This document shows positions 7,731-14,994 of a DNA stretch of 24,868 nt, piece after piece. Positions within the stretch are counted from its first letter, which is position 1, and every line of letters starts with the position of its first letter. Under the pieces are notes generated by a model that saw nothing but the letters and a program-made list of their open reading frames with translations, was not told the origin of the DNA and ran no database searches. The stretch comes from RUG12395 sp034178705 (lineage in GTDB: Bacteria > Bacillota > Clostridia > Oscillospirales > CAG-272): positions 1 to 24,868 of the forward strand of contig JAXFQY010000009.1 in the NCBI GenBank assembly GCA_034178705.1, read 5' to 3'. A program made the position numbers and the translations under genes.

Positions 7731-10292
7731 TCAGCGCTCGATCTCTTCCATCACATATGCTTCGAGAATATCATTTTCCTTGATATCGTTGAATTTCTCC
7801 AGTCCGATACCGCATTCATAGCCCGAATTTACTTCGCGTGCATCATCCTTGAATCGCTTCAGAGAGGAAATCTTATCTTCGAAAATGACAATGCTGTCGC
7901 GTACGACGCGAATCATGGCATTGCGGCTGACCTTTCCGTCCTGTACATAGGAACCGGCGATTGTGCCGACATTCGGAACATGGATGGTTTTGCGCACCTG
8001 AGCGTGACCGAGAACAACCTCGCGATATTTCGGCGCAAGCATTCCCTTCATTGCCGCTTCAATTTCCTCGATACATTCGTAGATCACGCGGTAGGTACGG
8101 ATTTCAACGTTCTGGCGTTCGGCGGAGTCCAAGGCCGCTTTATCCGGACGCACATTGAAGCCGATGATAATGGCACCGGACGCAGCAGCAAAACTGACAT
8201 CCCCCTCCGTGATTCCGCCAACGGCACTGTGGATCACGTTGACCTTGACTTCCTCGTTTGAGAGTTTTACAAGAGACGCTTTTACCGCTTCCGCCGAGCC
8301 GCCGACATCTGCTTTTACAATAATGTTGAGGTCCTTGACACCTTCGGAAATACGGGTGAAGAGAGCATCCAAAGATACACGGCTGTTCTCCTTGAACTGC
8401 TCCTCCTTTGCGGAGGTGCGGCGTTGCTCTGCAAGCGTACGCGCCATTTTTTCATCCTCAACAGCGTTGAATTCGTCTCCCGCCTCCGGAACCTCGGCAA
8501 GGCCGATGATCTCAACGGGGACAGAGGGACCTGCCTCACGGAGAAGTGCGCCGTTGTGGTCGGTCATGGCGCGAACACGCCCGACTGATGTGCCCGCGAT
8601 CACAATGTCCCCGGCATGCAGTGTGCCGTTCTGTACCAATACGGTAGCAACCGGACCTCTGCCGCGGTCCAACTTAGCTTCAATTACGACGCCTTTTGCT
8701 CTGCGATTGGGGTTCGCGCGGTATTCCTTAACTTCGGCAACAAGCAGAATGCTTTCCAGCAGTTCATCAATACCCTGATGGGTCAAAGCGGAAACGGGAA
8801 TGCAGATCGTGTCGCCGCCCCACTCCTCAGGGAGCAGGTCGTACTTTGTCAACTCCTGCTTGATGGCGTCGGGGTTTGCACCGTGTTTATCCATTTTATT
8901 GATGGCAACGATGATTTCGACCCTAGCCGCCTTTGCGTGGTTGATGGCTTCAACGGTCTGAGGCATGATGCCGTCATCCGCTGCCACCACAAGAACAGCA
9001 ATATCGGTTGCCTGTGCACCGCGGGCACGCATTGCTGTGAACGCGGCATGCCCCGGTGTATCCAGGAAGGTGATCGGTTTTCCGTGAACCTCTACGCGAT
9101 AGGCACCGATATGCTGTGTAATGCCGCCAGCCTCACCGGCCGTAACGTGCGTGTTACGGATTGCGTCGAGAAGGGAGGTTTTGCCGTGGTCAACGTGACC
9201 CATGACGCAGACGACGGGTGCACGCTCCACAAGGGAAGCTTCATCATCCTCCGCCTCGCTGAAAAGGCGGTCCTCGATGGAAACAACAACCTCGCGCTTG
9301 ACTTTCGCGCCGAATTCCTCCGCTACAAGGGCGGCGGTTTCAAAGTCAAGCTCCTGATTGATGGTGGCCATAAAGCCCATCGTCATCAGCTTTTTGATGA
9401 CATTCGCGGCGGTCTGCTTCAAACGGGAAGCAAGCTCGCTTACCGTAATGGTATCGCCGATCTCAACCTCGAGATGCTGTTTCTTGCGCATGCTTTCGGC
9501 ATGAAGCTTTTTCATTCGCTCCATGGCCAGGCGCTCTTTCTCGCGGTTCTTGCTGTAAGTGCTGCGATTATCCTGTTTTTTGAGCTTCTGCCGCTCCGGG
9601 ATTGCAGCTGCCTTTTTGTTATCGGCAACAAAGCTGCCGAAGCGTTCGTCATAGCGTGACAAGTCGACATGTGAATCGCCTCCGCGGGTGTCGACCACGC
9701 GGTTTTTCTGCTTGACCTCTATCTGCTCGCGCGGTCCTGTGGGCTGTGTCGGGCGGACGGGCTGCTGCGTCGGTCGCTGCGGCTTCTGGCGATTCTGGTT
9801 CTGCCCGGCATTCTGATTCGGCTGCTGTCTGCCGGCATCCTTTTTTGCCGCCGGCTGCTGCGGAAGCTGTGCCGCGCGGCGCTGCTCAAAACGGTCTGCG
9901 GCAGTGCGATTTTCCGGACGGGATTTATCGCGTTCGGTCTTTTGGGCCTCCTTACGCGCACGCTCCTCTTCTTCTGCTTTGCGGCGTGCAGCTTCCTTTT
10001 CCTCCGCTTCGCGCTTGACCTTGGCTTCGGCTTCTTCACGCGCAGCTTCTTTTTCCGCTTCGGCCTTTGTTGTGATTTTCACAAGACCATCGAGATAGTC
10101 GTCGATGTTCTCGATTTGACGCTTTTCGGTAAGAGTCCAGACCAGCAGCCCGAATTCCTCCGGCGTGAGGGTTGCCATATGTGTTTTGCCCTCAAGCCCG
10201 GCGTTCTCGAAAACGTCGATCAGTTCTTTGCTTTTGAGGGAAAAATCCTTTGCGAGTTGATTGATCCTGAGCTGAGGATTCGGCTGTGCCAT
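7731..10292 (-). CDS. infB: Translation initiation factor IF-2
   Basis: A GTPase that brings initiator fMet-tRNA to the ribosome. The 853-residue protein has an IF2_N domain at residues 1-55 and a long disordered linker. The linker is first Glu/Lys/Ala rich (75-125), then Gln/Pro/Asn rich (140-190). A second IF2_N-like unit follows near 275-335. The G domain shows GHVDHGKT (365-372), DTPGH (411-415) and NKMD (465-468). Domains II to IV follow to the end. AAAGGAG lies 7 bases before the ATG. It is the fifth gene of the rimP operon, 11 bases after ylxQ. Confidence 0.97.
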   Translation of the reverse strand: MAQPNPQLRINQLAKDFSLKSKELIDVFENAGLEGKTHMATLTPEEFGLLVWTLTEKRQIENIDDYLDGLVKITTKAEAEKEAAREEAEAKVKREAEEKEAARRKAEEEERARKEAQKTERDKSRPENRTAADRFEQRRAAQLPQQPAAKKDAGRQQPNQNAGQNQNRQKPQRPTQQPVRPTQPTGPREQIEVKQKNRVVDTRGGDSHVDLSRYDERFGSFVADNKKAAAIPERQKLKKQDNRSTYSKNREKERLAMERMKKLHAESMRKKQHLEVEIGDTITVSELASRLKQTAANVIKKLMTMGFMATINQELDFETAALVAEEFGAKVKREVVVSIEDRLFSEAEDDEASLVERAPVVCVMGHVDHGKTSLLDAIRNTHVTAGEAGGITQHIGAYRVEVHGKPITFLDTPGHAAFTAMRARGAQATDIAVLVVAADDGIMPQTVEAINHAKAARVEIIVAINKMDKHGANPDAIKQELTKYDLLPEEWGGDTICIPVSALTHQGIDELLESILLVAEVKEYRANPNRRAKGVVIEAKLDRGRGPVATVLVQNGTLHAGDIVIAGTSVGRVRAMTDHNGALLREAGPSVPVEIIGLAEVPEAGDEFNAVEDEKMARTLAEQRRTSAKEEQFKENSRVSLDALFTRISEGVKDLNIIVKADVGGSAEAVKASLVKLSNEEVKVNVIHSAVGGITEGDVSFAAASGAIIIGFNVRPDKAALDSAERQNVEIRTYRVIYECIEEIEAAMKGMLAPKYREVVLGHAQVRKTIHVPNVGTIAGSYVQDGKVSRNAMIRVVRDSIVIFEDKISSLKRFKDDAREVNSGYECGIGLEKFNDIKENDILEAYVMEEIER

Positions 10293-10303
10293 AGTATACT
10301 CCT

Positions 10304-10642
10304 TTACGGTTCAATAGACTTTTCAAACTGAGAACGGACAAGCGAGGCAAGTCCTGCGTCAATCAGTGCCAAAGCAGCAACGCTTCCGCTGCTTCCGACA
10401 GCATGCCCGAGTTCCTCCGGTGAGCAGGGAAGAACAAGCAGCTTAACATCATAATATGCACATTTATCGGAAATACGCTTTTGGGAATTATCCGAAGCTT
10501 TTCCCGCAAGTACGGTAAGCACCGGTTTGTCTTTTTTTCTCAGGGAATCGCATACCAGAGGTACACCGCAGATCAGTTTTCCCGCGCGCTTGGCAAGACC
10601 AAGTGTGCGCAGAATTCCCTGAAGACCGGATTCAGTTGACAT
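10304..10642 (-). CDS. ylxQ: YlxQ, L7Ae/L30e-family ribosome-associated protein
   Basis: A 112-residue protein of the L7Ae/L30e/S12e fold, an RNA-binding family that recognises kink-turns. The segment GLAKRAGKLICG near residues 16-27 and the following alternating helix/strand pattern are characteristic of bacterial YlxQ. The start at 10642 was chosen because family homology begins there and it overlaps the end of rnpM by 11 bases. A longer in-frame ORF upstream is a shadow of rnpM. The Shine-Dalgarno is weak, so coupling to rnpM translation is likely. It sits between rnpM and infB, as in most Bacillota. Confidence 0.88.
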   Translation of the reverse strand: MSTESGLQGILRTLGLAKRAGKLICGVPLVCDSLRKKDKPVLTVLAGKASDNSQKRISDKCAYYDVKLLVLPCSPEELGHAVGSSGSVAALALIDAGLASLVRSQFEKSIEP

Positions 10643-10916
10643 TTCGGCTGATCTCTCTTTCCAACGCTTCAAAAACAGAATCGGGAATTTCGGTTTCCAG
10701 ATTGGTTTGCAGGCGGCGCGTTTTGCGTGCTTTACGGAGACATTCGGCGTTCGGACAGAGATAAGCACCGCGCCCCGAGCGTTTTCCGGTGCGATCCAGT
10801 ACAATCTCACCTTCCGGCGTACGAAGAACACGGATCAGTTCGCGTTTTTCCTTTCTCTCTCCGCAGCCGACACAACGTCGCTCCGGTATTTTCTTCGGTT
10901 TCAGTTCCTTTGGCAT
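10632..10916 (-). CDS. rnpM: RnpM (YlxR), RNase P modulator
   Basis: A 94-residue basic nucleic-acid-binding protein of the YlxR family, reported to bind and modulate RNase P RNA. The conserved RRCVGCGERK at residues 13-22 and GRGAYLC near 48-54 are the family signatures. GGAGG lies 4 bases before the ATG. It lies 16 bases after nusA and overlaps ylxQ. Confidence 0.92.
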   Translation of the reverse strand: MPKELKPKKIPERRCVGCGERKEKRELIRVLRTPEGEIVLDRTGKRSGRGAYLCPNAECLRKARKTRRLQTNLETEIPDSVFEALEREISRNVN

Positions 10917-10932
10917 AGAACCTCCGCTTTTG

Positions 10933-11958
10933 TCAGTTGGACTTGATATCGATTTTGAAGCCGGTCAGCTTTGCGGCAAGCCGCGCATTCTGTCCCTCTT
11001 TGCCGATGGCGAGGGAAAGCTGATCGGGGGCAACATAGACCTTACAGCTGCGTTCTCCGTCAAAAACGACAGAATCGACTTTAGCAGGAGAAAGGGCCTG
11101 TGTGACGTATTCCTCCGGTACATCGCTGTAGCGGATGATATCAATGCGTTCCCCGCGAAGCTCTTCGTTGATCGCGGCGATCCGCATGCCGCGGTTGCCG
11201 ATGCAGGCACCGACCGGATCAACATTCTCATCACGCGAGGCAACGGCAATTTTGGTTCGGGAGCCTGCCTCCCGGCTGATAGACTTAATGAGGACGGTTC
11301 CGTCCTGAATTTCCGGGATCTCAAGCTCGAAGATCCGTTTGACCAGTCCCGGATGAATCCGGGAGAGGGTAACAAGCGGTCCGCGCATTTCGCGGCGCAC
11401 CTCGGTGACAAAAACCTTGATTCTGTCTCCGACAGCAAAGGATTCCCCGGGAATCTGCTCTGCTTTGGTAAGAACCGCGGTGCTTGTTCCCGTATCAAGA
11501 ATCACACTGCCGTTTTCGCTGTCGATTTTGATGACCTGCGCCGTGATGATTTCCTCACGCTTGCTTTCATATTCCTTGATCATGTTGGAGCGTTCCGCTT
11601 CCCGGATGCCCTGAATAATCACCTGCTTTGCCGTTTGAGCGGAGAGTCGGCGGAAATTCTTCGGTTTTACCTCAATTTCCGCAACAGCACCGAGTTGGAG
11701 ACGACGATTTATCTTTTTGGCTTCCTCGAGCGAAATTTCGGTTGTAGGGTCTGTGACCTCTTCCACCACTGTTTTTTGCTGAAAAACGCGGACGTCCTTT
11801 TTTTCTTCGTCAATGGAGACGCGGACATTGCTGTTTCCGCCCTCTTCTTTTTTATAAGCGCCTACCAACGCCGCCTCGATCCGTTCGATCATGTAATCCT
11901 TCGGAATCCCTTTTTCCTTCTCAAGAGCATCAAGCGCAAGAAAAAACTCGTTGTTCAT
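10933..11958 (-). CDS. nusA: Transcription termination/antitermination factor NusA
   Basis: A 341-residue RNA polymerase-binding factor that modulates pausing, termination and antitermination. The domains in order are an N-terminal RNAP-binding domain (1-130, beginning NNEFFLALDALEKEKGI), an S1 domain (about 135-200), and KH1 and KH2 ending with GKEGQNARLAAKLTGFKIDI. It lacks the acidic C-terminal repeats of E. coli NusA, as is normal in Bacillota. No clear Shine-Dalgarno lies within 15 bases of the ATG. The nearest, AAAGGA, is 30 bases upstream and separated by a UUCG hairpin. The in-frame upstream region has no other start before the stop near the rimP end, so this start is retained. Confidence 0.95.
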   Translation of the reverse strand: MNNEFFLALDALEKEKGIPKDYMIERIEAALVGAYKKEEGGNSNVRVSIDEEKKDVRVFQQKTVVEEVTDPTTEISLEEAKKINRRLQLGAVAEIEVKPKNFRRLSAQTAKQVIIQGIREAERSNMIKEYESKREEIITAQVIKIDSENGSVILDTGTSTAVLTKAEQIPGESFAVGDRIKVFVTEVRREMRGPLVTLSRIHPGLVKRIFELEIPEIQDGTVLIKSISREAGSRTKIAVASRDENVDPVGACIGNRGMRIAAINEELRGERIDIIRYSDVPEEYVTQALSPAKVDSVVFDGERSCKVYVAPDQLSLAIGKEGQNARLAAKLTGFKIDIKSN

Positions 11959-11974
11959 TTTTTCGTTGTACCGC

Positions 11975-11994
11975 TGCGCCGAAGCGCATCCTTT
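11975..11994 (-). promoter_or_regulatory. UUCG hairpin between a Shine-Dalgarno and the nusA start
   Basis: On the minus strand AAAGGA (11989-11994) is followed directly by TGCGC-TTCG-GCGCA (11975-11988), a stable UUCG tetraloop hairpin. The ATG is 16 bases beyond the hairpin. No other Shine-Dalgarno is visible for nusA. Folding would shorten the distance between site and start. Confidence 0.45.
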
Positions 11995-12024
11995 CTGAAA
12001 TCCGTTCGTTATATCGGTGTTATA

Positions 12025-12513
12025 TCAATCTTTGAAATCAAATACTGTGTTTGCCTTGGAGATGTTTTTGCGCTCGATTGTGTTCTCAGTCCCGTTTTGG
12101 GAAAGCGTGACGGTCTCCTTGTCAAAACCAATCAGCGTACCGCGCAGCGCGCGCGCGCCGTTAAGCGGAGCAAAAAGACGGAGCTCAACCGTCTCTCCAA
12201 CGGCCCATTGGTAGTGGCTGTCGCGGATCAGTTCCCGTTCGATTCCGGGAGAGGAAACCTCCAGCATATAGGGATCGGCAATCGGGTCCGCTTCATCCAG
12301 GATCGGATCAATTGCGCGGTGAAGCTTCTCGCAATCGTCGATTGTGATTCCGCCGTCGCGGTCGATTGTAACCGTGAGGTAGTTGTCCGGACCGCGTTTC
12401 GCGTATTCCACGTTCCAAATCTCCAGTCCGAGCGCTTGTGCCGTCGGCAAGATCAGCTCCTCGACACGCTCGGCGATGCCGCCTTTTTTCGCTTTGTTTG
12501 TTTTTTCGTCCAT
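12025..12513 (-). CDS. rimP: Ribosome maturation factor RimP
   Basis: A 162-residue factor for 30S subunit maturation. Typical elements are the N-terminal helix-strand region (LEIWNVEYAK), the DDCEKLHRAIDPILDEADPI helix and YMLEVSSPGIERELI, then a small SH3-like C-terminal domain. The start was placed at 12513 because GGGAGG lies 4 bases upstream. A more upstream ATG, 7 codons earlier, has no good site. It is the first gene of the rimP-nusA-rnpM-ylxQ-infB operon and 66 bases separate it from nusA. Confidence 0.93.
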   Translation of the reverse strand: MDEKTNKAKKGGIAERVEELILPTAQALGLEIWNVEYAKRGPDNYLTVTIDRDGGITIDDCEKLHRAIDPILDEADPIADPYMLEVSSPGIERELIRDSHYQWAVGETVELRLFAPLNGARALRGTLIGFDKETVTLSQNGTENTIERKNISKANTVFDFKD

Positions 12514-12534
12514 TCTGCCTCCCGGACCATACAT

Positions 12535-12561
12535 AAAAACGAGAGAGGGCGAACCCTCTCT
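12535..12561 (-). terminator. Terminator-like hairpin in the rimP leader (possible attenuator)
   Basis: Read on the minus strand, an 8-bp stem AGAGAGGG/CCCTCTCT closed by a UUCG tetraloop (12542-12561) is followed by CG and five T (12535-12539). It lies between the rimP promoter and the rimP ribosome binding site, 21 bases before the start codon. No minus-strand gene lies upstream that it could terminate, because the next gene is divergent. Confidence 0.65.
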
Positions 12562-12587
12562 TCATCACTCATTCCTTCTTCTTGATT

Positions 12588-12616
12588 ATCATAACATATT
12601 CCGTGCGGTATTGCAA
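12588..12616 (-). promoter_or_regulatory. Promoter of the rimP-nusA-infB operon
   Basis: On the minus strand TTGCAA (12611-12616) is separated by 17 bp from TATGAT (12588-12593). Transcription would start near 12581, so the terminator-like hairpin at 12535-12561 is inside the leader. Confidence 0.6.
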
Positions 12617-12677
12617 TAGTTTTCCGAAAAAAATATGACTTTTTGGAGAGGAAAAATGCATCTTTTTTGCATCTGTG

Positions 12678-12706
12678 TTTACTTTTCCGCAAAGCTGTGA
12701 TAAAAT
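12678..12706 (+). promoter_or_regulatory. Promoter of the glycosyltransferase/pyruvyl transferase gene
   Basis: TTTACT (12678-12683) and TAAAAT (12701-12706) are separated by 17 bp. The leader would be about 23 bases. Two copies of TGCATC (12657-12662 and 12668-12673, in a tract of T) lie just upstream. Confidence 0.55.
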
Positions 12707-12735
12707 ACATTCAAAAACAGAACGGCGGTGCTTGC

Positions 12736-14994
12736 ATGAAAAAAATGAAGATCCTCATGGTTACGATGCAGATGGGCATCGGCGGGGCAGAGACGCATAT
12801 TCTGGAGCTTTCAAGAGCATTGACAGCACGGGGATATACGGTTCATGTTGCATCCCGGGGCGGAAGCTTCGTCCCTGAACTGGAGGCGGCAGGAATCCGT
12901 CATTTTGTCTTTCCGCTGAATACCCGACGTCCGCAGGATCTTCTTGCTTCCTACCGCGGATTGAAGCGTTTGATTGCCACGGAACACTATGATGTCGTTC
13001 ACGCGCACGCACGGATTCCGGCGGCGCTTTGCGGCAGACTGTCCCGCAAGCTCGGTTTTCGCTTTGTAACAACGGCACACTGGGTGTTTGCCCTTACTCC
13101 GCTTTATCGCGTCCTGTCAGACTGGGGGCAGAGAACTCTCGCTGTCAGTGAAGATATCAAACAGTACCTGATCGACGGCTACGGCGTGTTTCCGGATAAT
13201 ATCCGTGTAACGGTCAATGCGCTTGATACGGAAAAGTTTTCCCCATCTGTCGATCCGGAGCCGCTGCGGGAGGAATTGGGGCTTTCTCCCGATTCTCTAA
13301 ATATCGTTTGTGTCAGCCGGATGGACAGAAGCCGCGGAGAAATCCCGCTGCTGCTTGCGCGGATTGCATCGCGGCTCCGGCGGGAATATCCCCGGATTCA
13401 TATTCTTCTTATCGGCGGTTCTGCGCTCGGCGGGGAGGAAAGTGTCCTTCCGGAGATTGAGCGCATTATTGCCGAGGATACCGAACGAGACGGAGAAAGC
13501 GCCGTGCAACTGATCGGACCTCGGACGGATATCAACCGGTTCTGCGGTCTTTCTGATATTTTCGTGGGAGCAAGCCGCGCCGCGCTTGAGGCAATGAGTG
13601 CCGCCCGCCCGGTAATCCTTGCGGGCAATGAGGGATACACCGGCATTCTGACGGAGCAAAACCTGTCGGATGCGGTGCGGACGAATTTCTGCTGCCGGGG
13701 CTCTGAAGCGGCAACGGAAGAGCTGCTTCTTCGGGATGTGCTTGCGCTCTGTGCCGCCGGTCCGGAAAAACGGGCAGCGCTTGGTGCGGCAAACCGTGCC
13801 TTTATTCTGGAAAACTACGGCTTGGACCGGATGGTTTCGGATGCACTTGCCGTCTATCGGGGAGCATGTGAACGCAAGTGCCGTGCAGATATCCTGATTT
13901 CCGGGTACTACGGGTTCGGAAACAGCGGAGACGATTCGCTTCTGACGGCTATCCTGGGAGAGCTCCGGAAAACTGCGCCTGATGCCTCCGTTGCCGTACT
14001 CGCACATCAGCCACGCCGTGCGGAAAAACGCTTCGGAGTGCGCTGTATCAATCGTTTCAATCCCTTCGCGCTCTTGCACGCCATGCGGCATGCCAGACTG
14101 TTTATCAGCGGCGGAGGAAATCTTTTTCAGAACGGAACCAGCAACAAATCTCTCGCTTATTATGTTTCTGTTCTTCGGATGGCTCAGCGTATGCATCTGA
14201 AGACGATGATTTATGCGAACGGAATCGGACCTCTTTACGGCCGGCGCGCGGAGCGCATGACGGCAAAGGTCGTCAGAGCAGCAGACGCCGTGACCCTTCG
14301 CGAGCCGGACTCTCTTGCTTTGCTGCATCGGCTTGTGCCGGATTGCCGCAATCTTTGCTTGTCTGCCGATCCTGCACTTCTTTTGGCTCCGGCAACCCCG
14401 GAGAGACTCTCCTTTCTTCTTCGTTCTGCCGGAATCCCGGAGGATCGCCGGTATGTTGTTGTTTCCCTTCGTGCGGTTGTCAGCCGTCGGGAGAAGCCCG
14501 GATCTGCTGCCGAGGAACGTTTTGAGCGGGAATTTGCCGCAGAGTTAGGCGAAATCTGCGAGGTTCACGGTCTTTTTCCGATCTTTATCCCGATGCAGGA
14601 GCAGATCGATGCCCCGGTATGCCGCCGCGCTGCCCGCTATTGCGGACGCGGAGCTTTTCTTTCCGGTCTGACGGTTTGTGAGTTGCTTGCTTTGATGGAG
14701 CACACGGCTTTTGTCTGCGGAATGCGTCTGCATTCTCTCATTTACTCACTCAGCGCCGGGATTCCTTTTGCGGCGCTTTCTTACGACGGCAAGGTCCGTT
14801 CTTTTGCGGAGTATGCGGACATGCCCTATGTCCTTTCCGCGCCGTCGGGATGGGAGCCGGGCGCGCTCAGTCGGGCTGCAAATGAAATTCTTGAAAACCG
14901 TGAAATTCTTGTACGGCGGGCAAAAGAAAAGGCGGCAGAATTCTGCCGCCTTGCGGAGGCGGATGCGGAATATGCCGCATCACTGCTTCGCTGA
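12736..14994 (+). CDS. csaB: Fused GT4-type glycosyltransferase and CsaB-like polysaccharide pyruvyl transferase
   Basis: One 752-residue ORF with two enzymatic domains. Residues 1-380 resemble a GT-B/GT4 glycosyltransferase: MGIGGAETH near the N-terminus, VHAHARIPA, and ASRAALEAMSAARPVI, a degenerate form of the donor-binding region. Residues 382-752 resemble CsaB, the pyruvyl transferase that adds ketal-pyruvate to secondary cell-wall polysaccharide: GYYGFGNSGDDSLL at the start, then FISGGGNLFQN, ANGIGPL, and CGMRLHSLIYSLSAGIPF near the end. The start at 12736 follows a modest GGCGGTG site. Both activities would act in the cytoplasm on a lipid-linked glycan. Pyruvylated wall polymer anchors SLH-domain proteins in the organisms where it has been studied, but no SLH protein lies in this window. 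The GT substrate is unknown. Confidence 0.85.
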   Translation: MKKMKILMVTMQMGIGGAETHILELSRALTARGYTVHVASRGGSFVPELEAAGIRHFVFPLNTRRPQDLLASYRGLKRLIATEHYDVVHAHARIPAALCGRLSRKLGFRFVTTAHWVFALTPLYRVLSDWGQRTLAVSEDIKQYLIDGYGVFPDNIRVTVNALDTEKFSPSVDPEPLREELGLSPDSLNIVCVSRMDRSRGEIPLLLARIASRLRREYPRIHILLIGGSALGGEESVLPEIERIIAEDTERDGESAVQLIGPRTDINRFCGLSDIFVGASRAALEAMSAARPVILAGNEGYTGILTEQNLSDAVRTNFCCRGSEAATEELLLRDVLALCAAGPEKRAALGAANRAFILENYGLDRMVSDALAVYRGACERKCRADILISGYYGFGNSGDDSLLTAILGELRKTAPDASVAVLAHQPRRAEKRFGVRCINRFNPFALLHAMRHARLFISGGGNLFQNGTSNKSLAYYVSVLRMAQRMHLKTMIYANGIGPLYGRRAERMTAKVVRAADAVTLREPDSLALLHRLVPDCRNLCLSADPALLLAPATPERLSFLLRSAGIPEDRRYVVVSLRAVVSRREKPGSAAEERFEREFAAELGEICEVHGLFPIFIPMQEQIDAPVCRRAARYCGRGAFLSGLTVCELLALMEHTAFVCGMRLHSLIYSLSAGIPFAALSYDGKVRSFAEYADMPYVLSAPSGWEPGALSRAANEILENREILVRRAKEKAAEFCRLAEADAEYAASLLR
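14921..14952 (-). terminator. Terminator of the DNA glycosylase gene, inside the opposing CDS
   Basis: A perfect 24-bp palindrome (14929-14952) can fold into a 10-bp stem with an AATT loop. On the minus strand it is followed by TTTTCTTTTG (14921-14930). It lies about 28 bases after the stop of the minus-strand glycosylase gene and within the last codons of the plus-strand fusion gene. Confidence 0.75.

Noticed and set aside
8616..9659. 347-codon plus-strand ORF opposite infB
   Set aside because: It is antisense to the conserved G domain and later domains of IF-2.
10789..12585. 598-codon plus-strand ORF opposite nusA, rnpM and rimP
   Set aside because: It is antisense to three confidently recognised genes, has no recognisable domain and no promoter or ribosome binding site of its own.
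13297..14328. 343-codon minus-strand ORF opposite the GT/CsaB fusion
   Set aside because: It is antisense to two conserved domains, with Arg/Cys/His-rich shadow-like composition.
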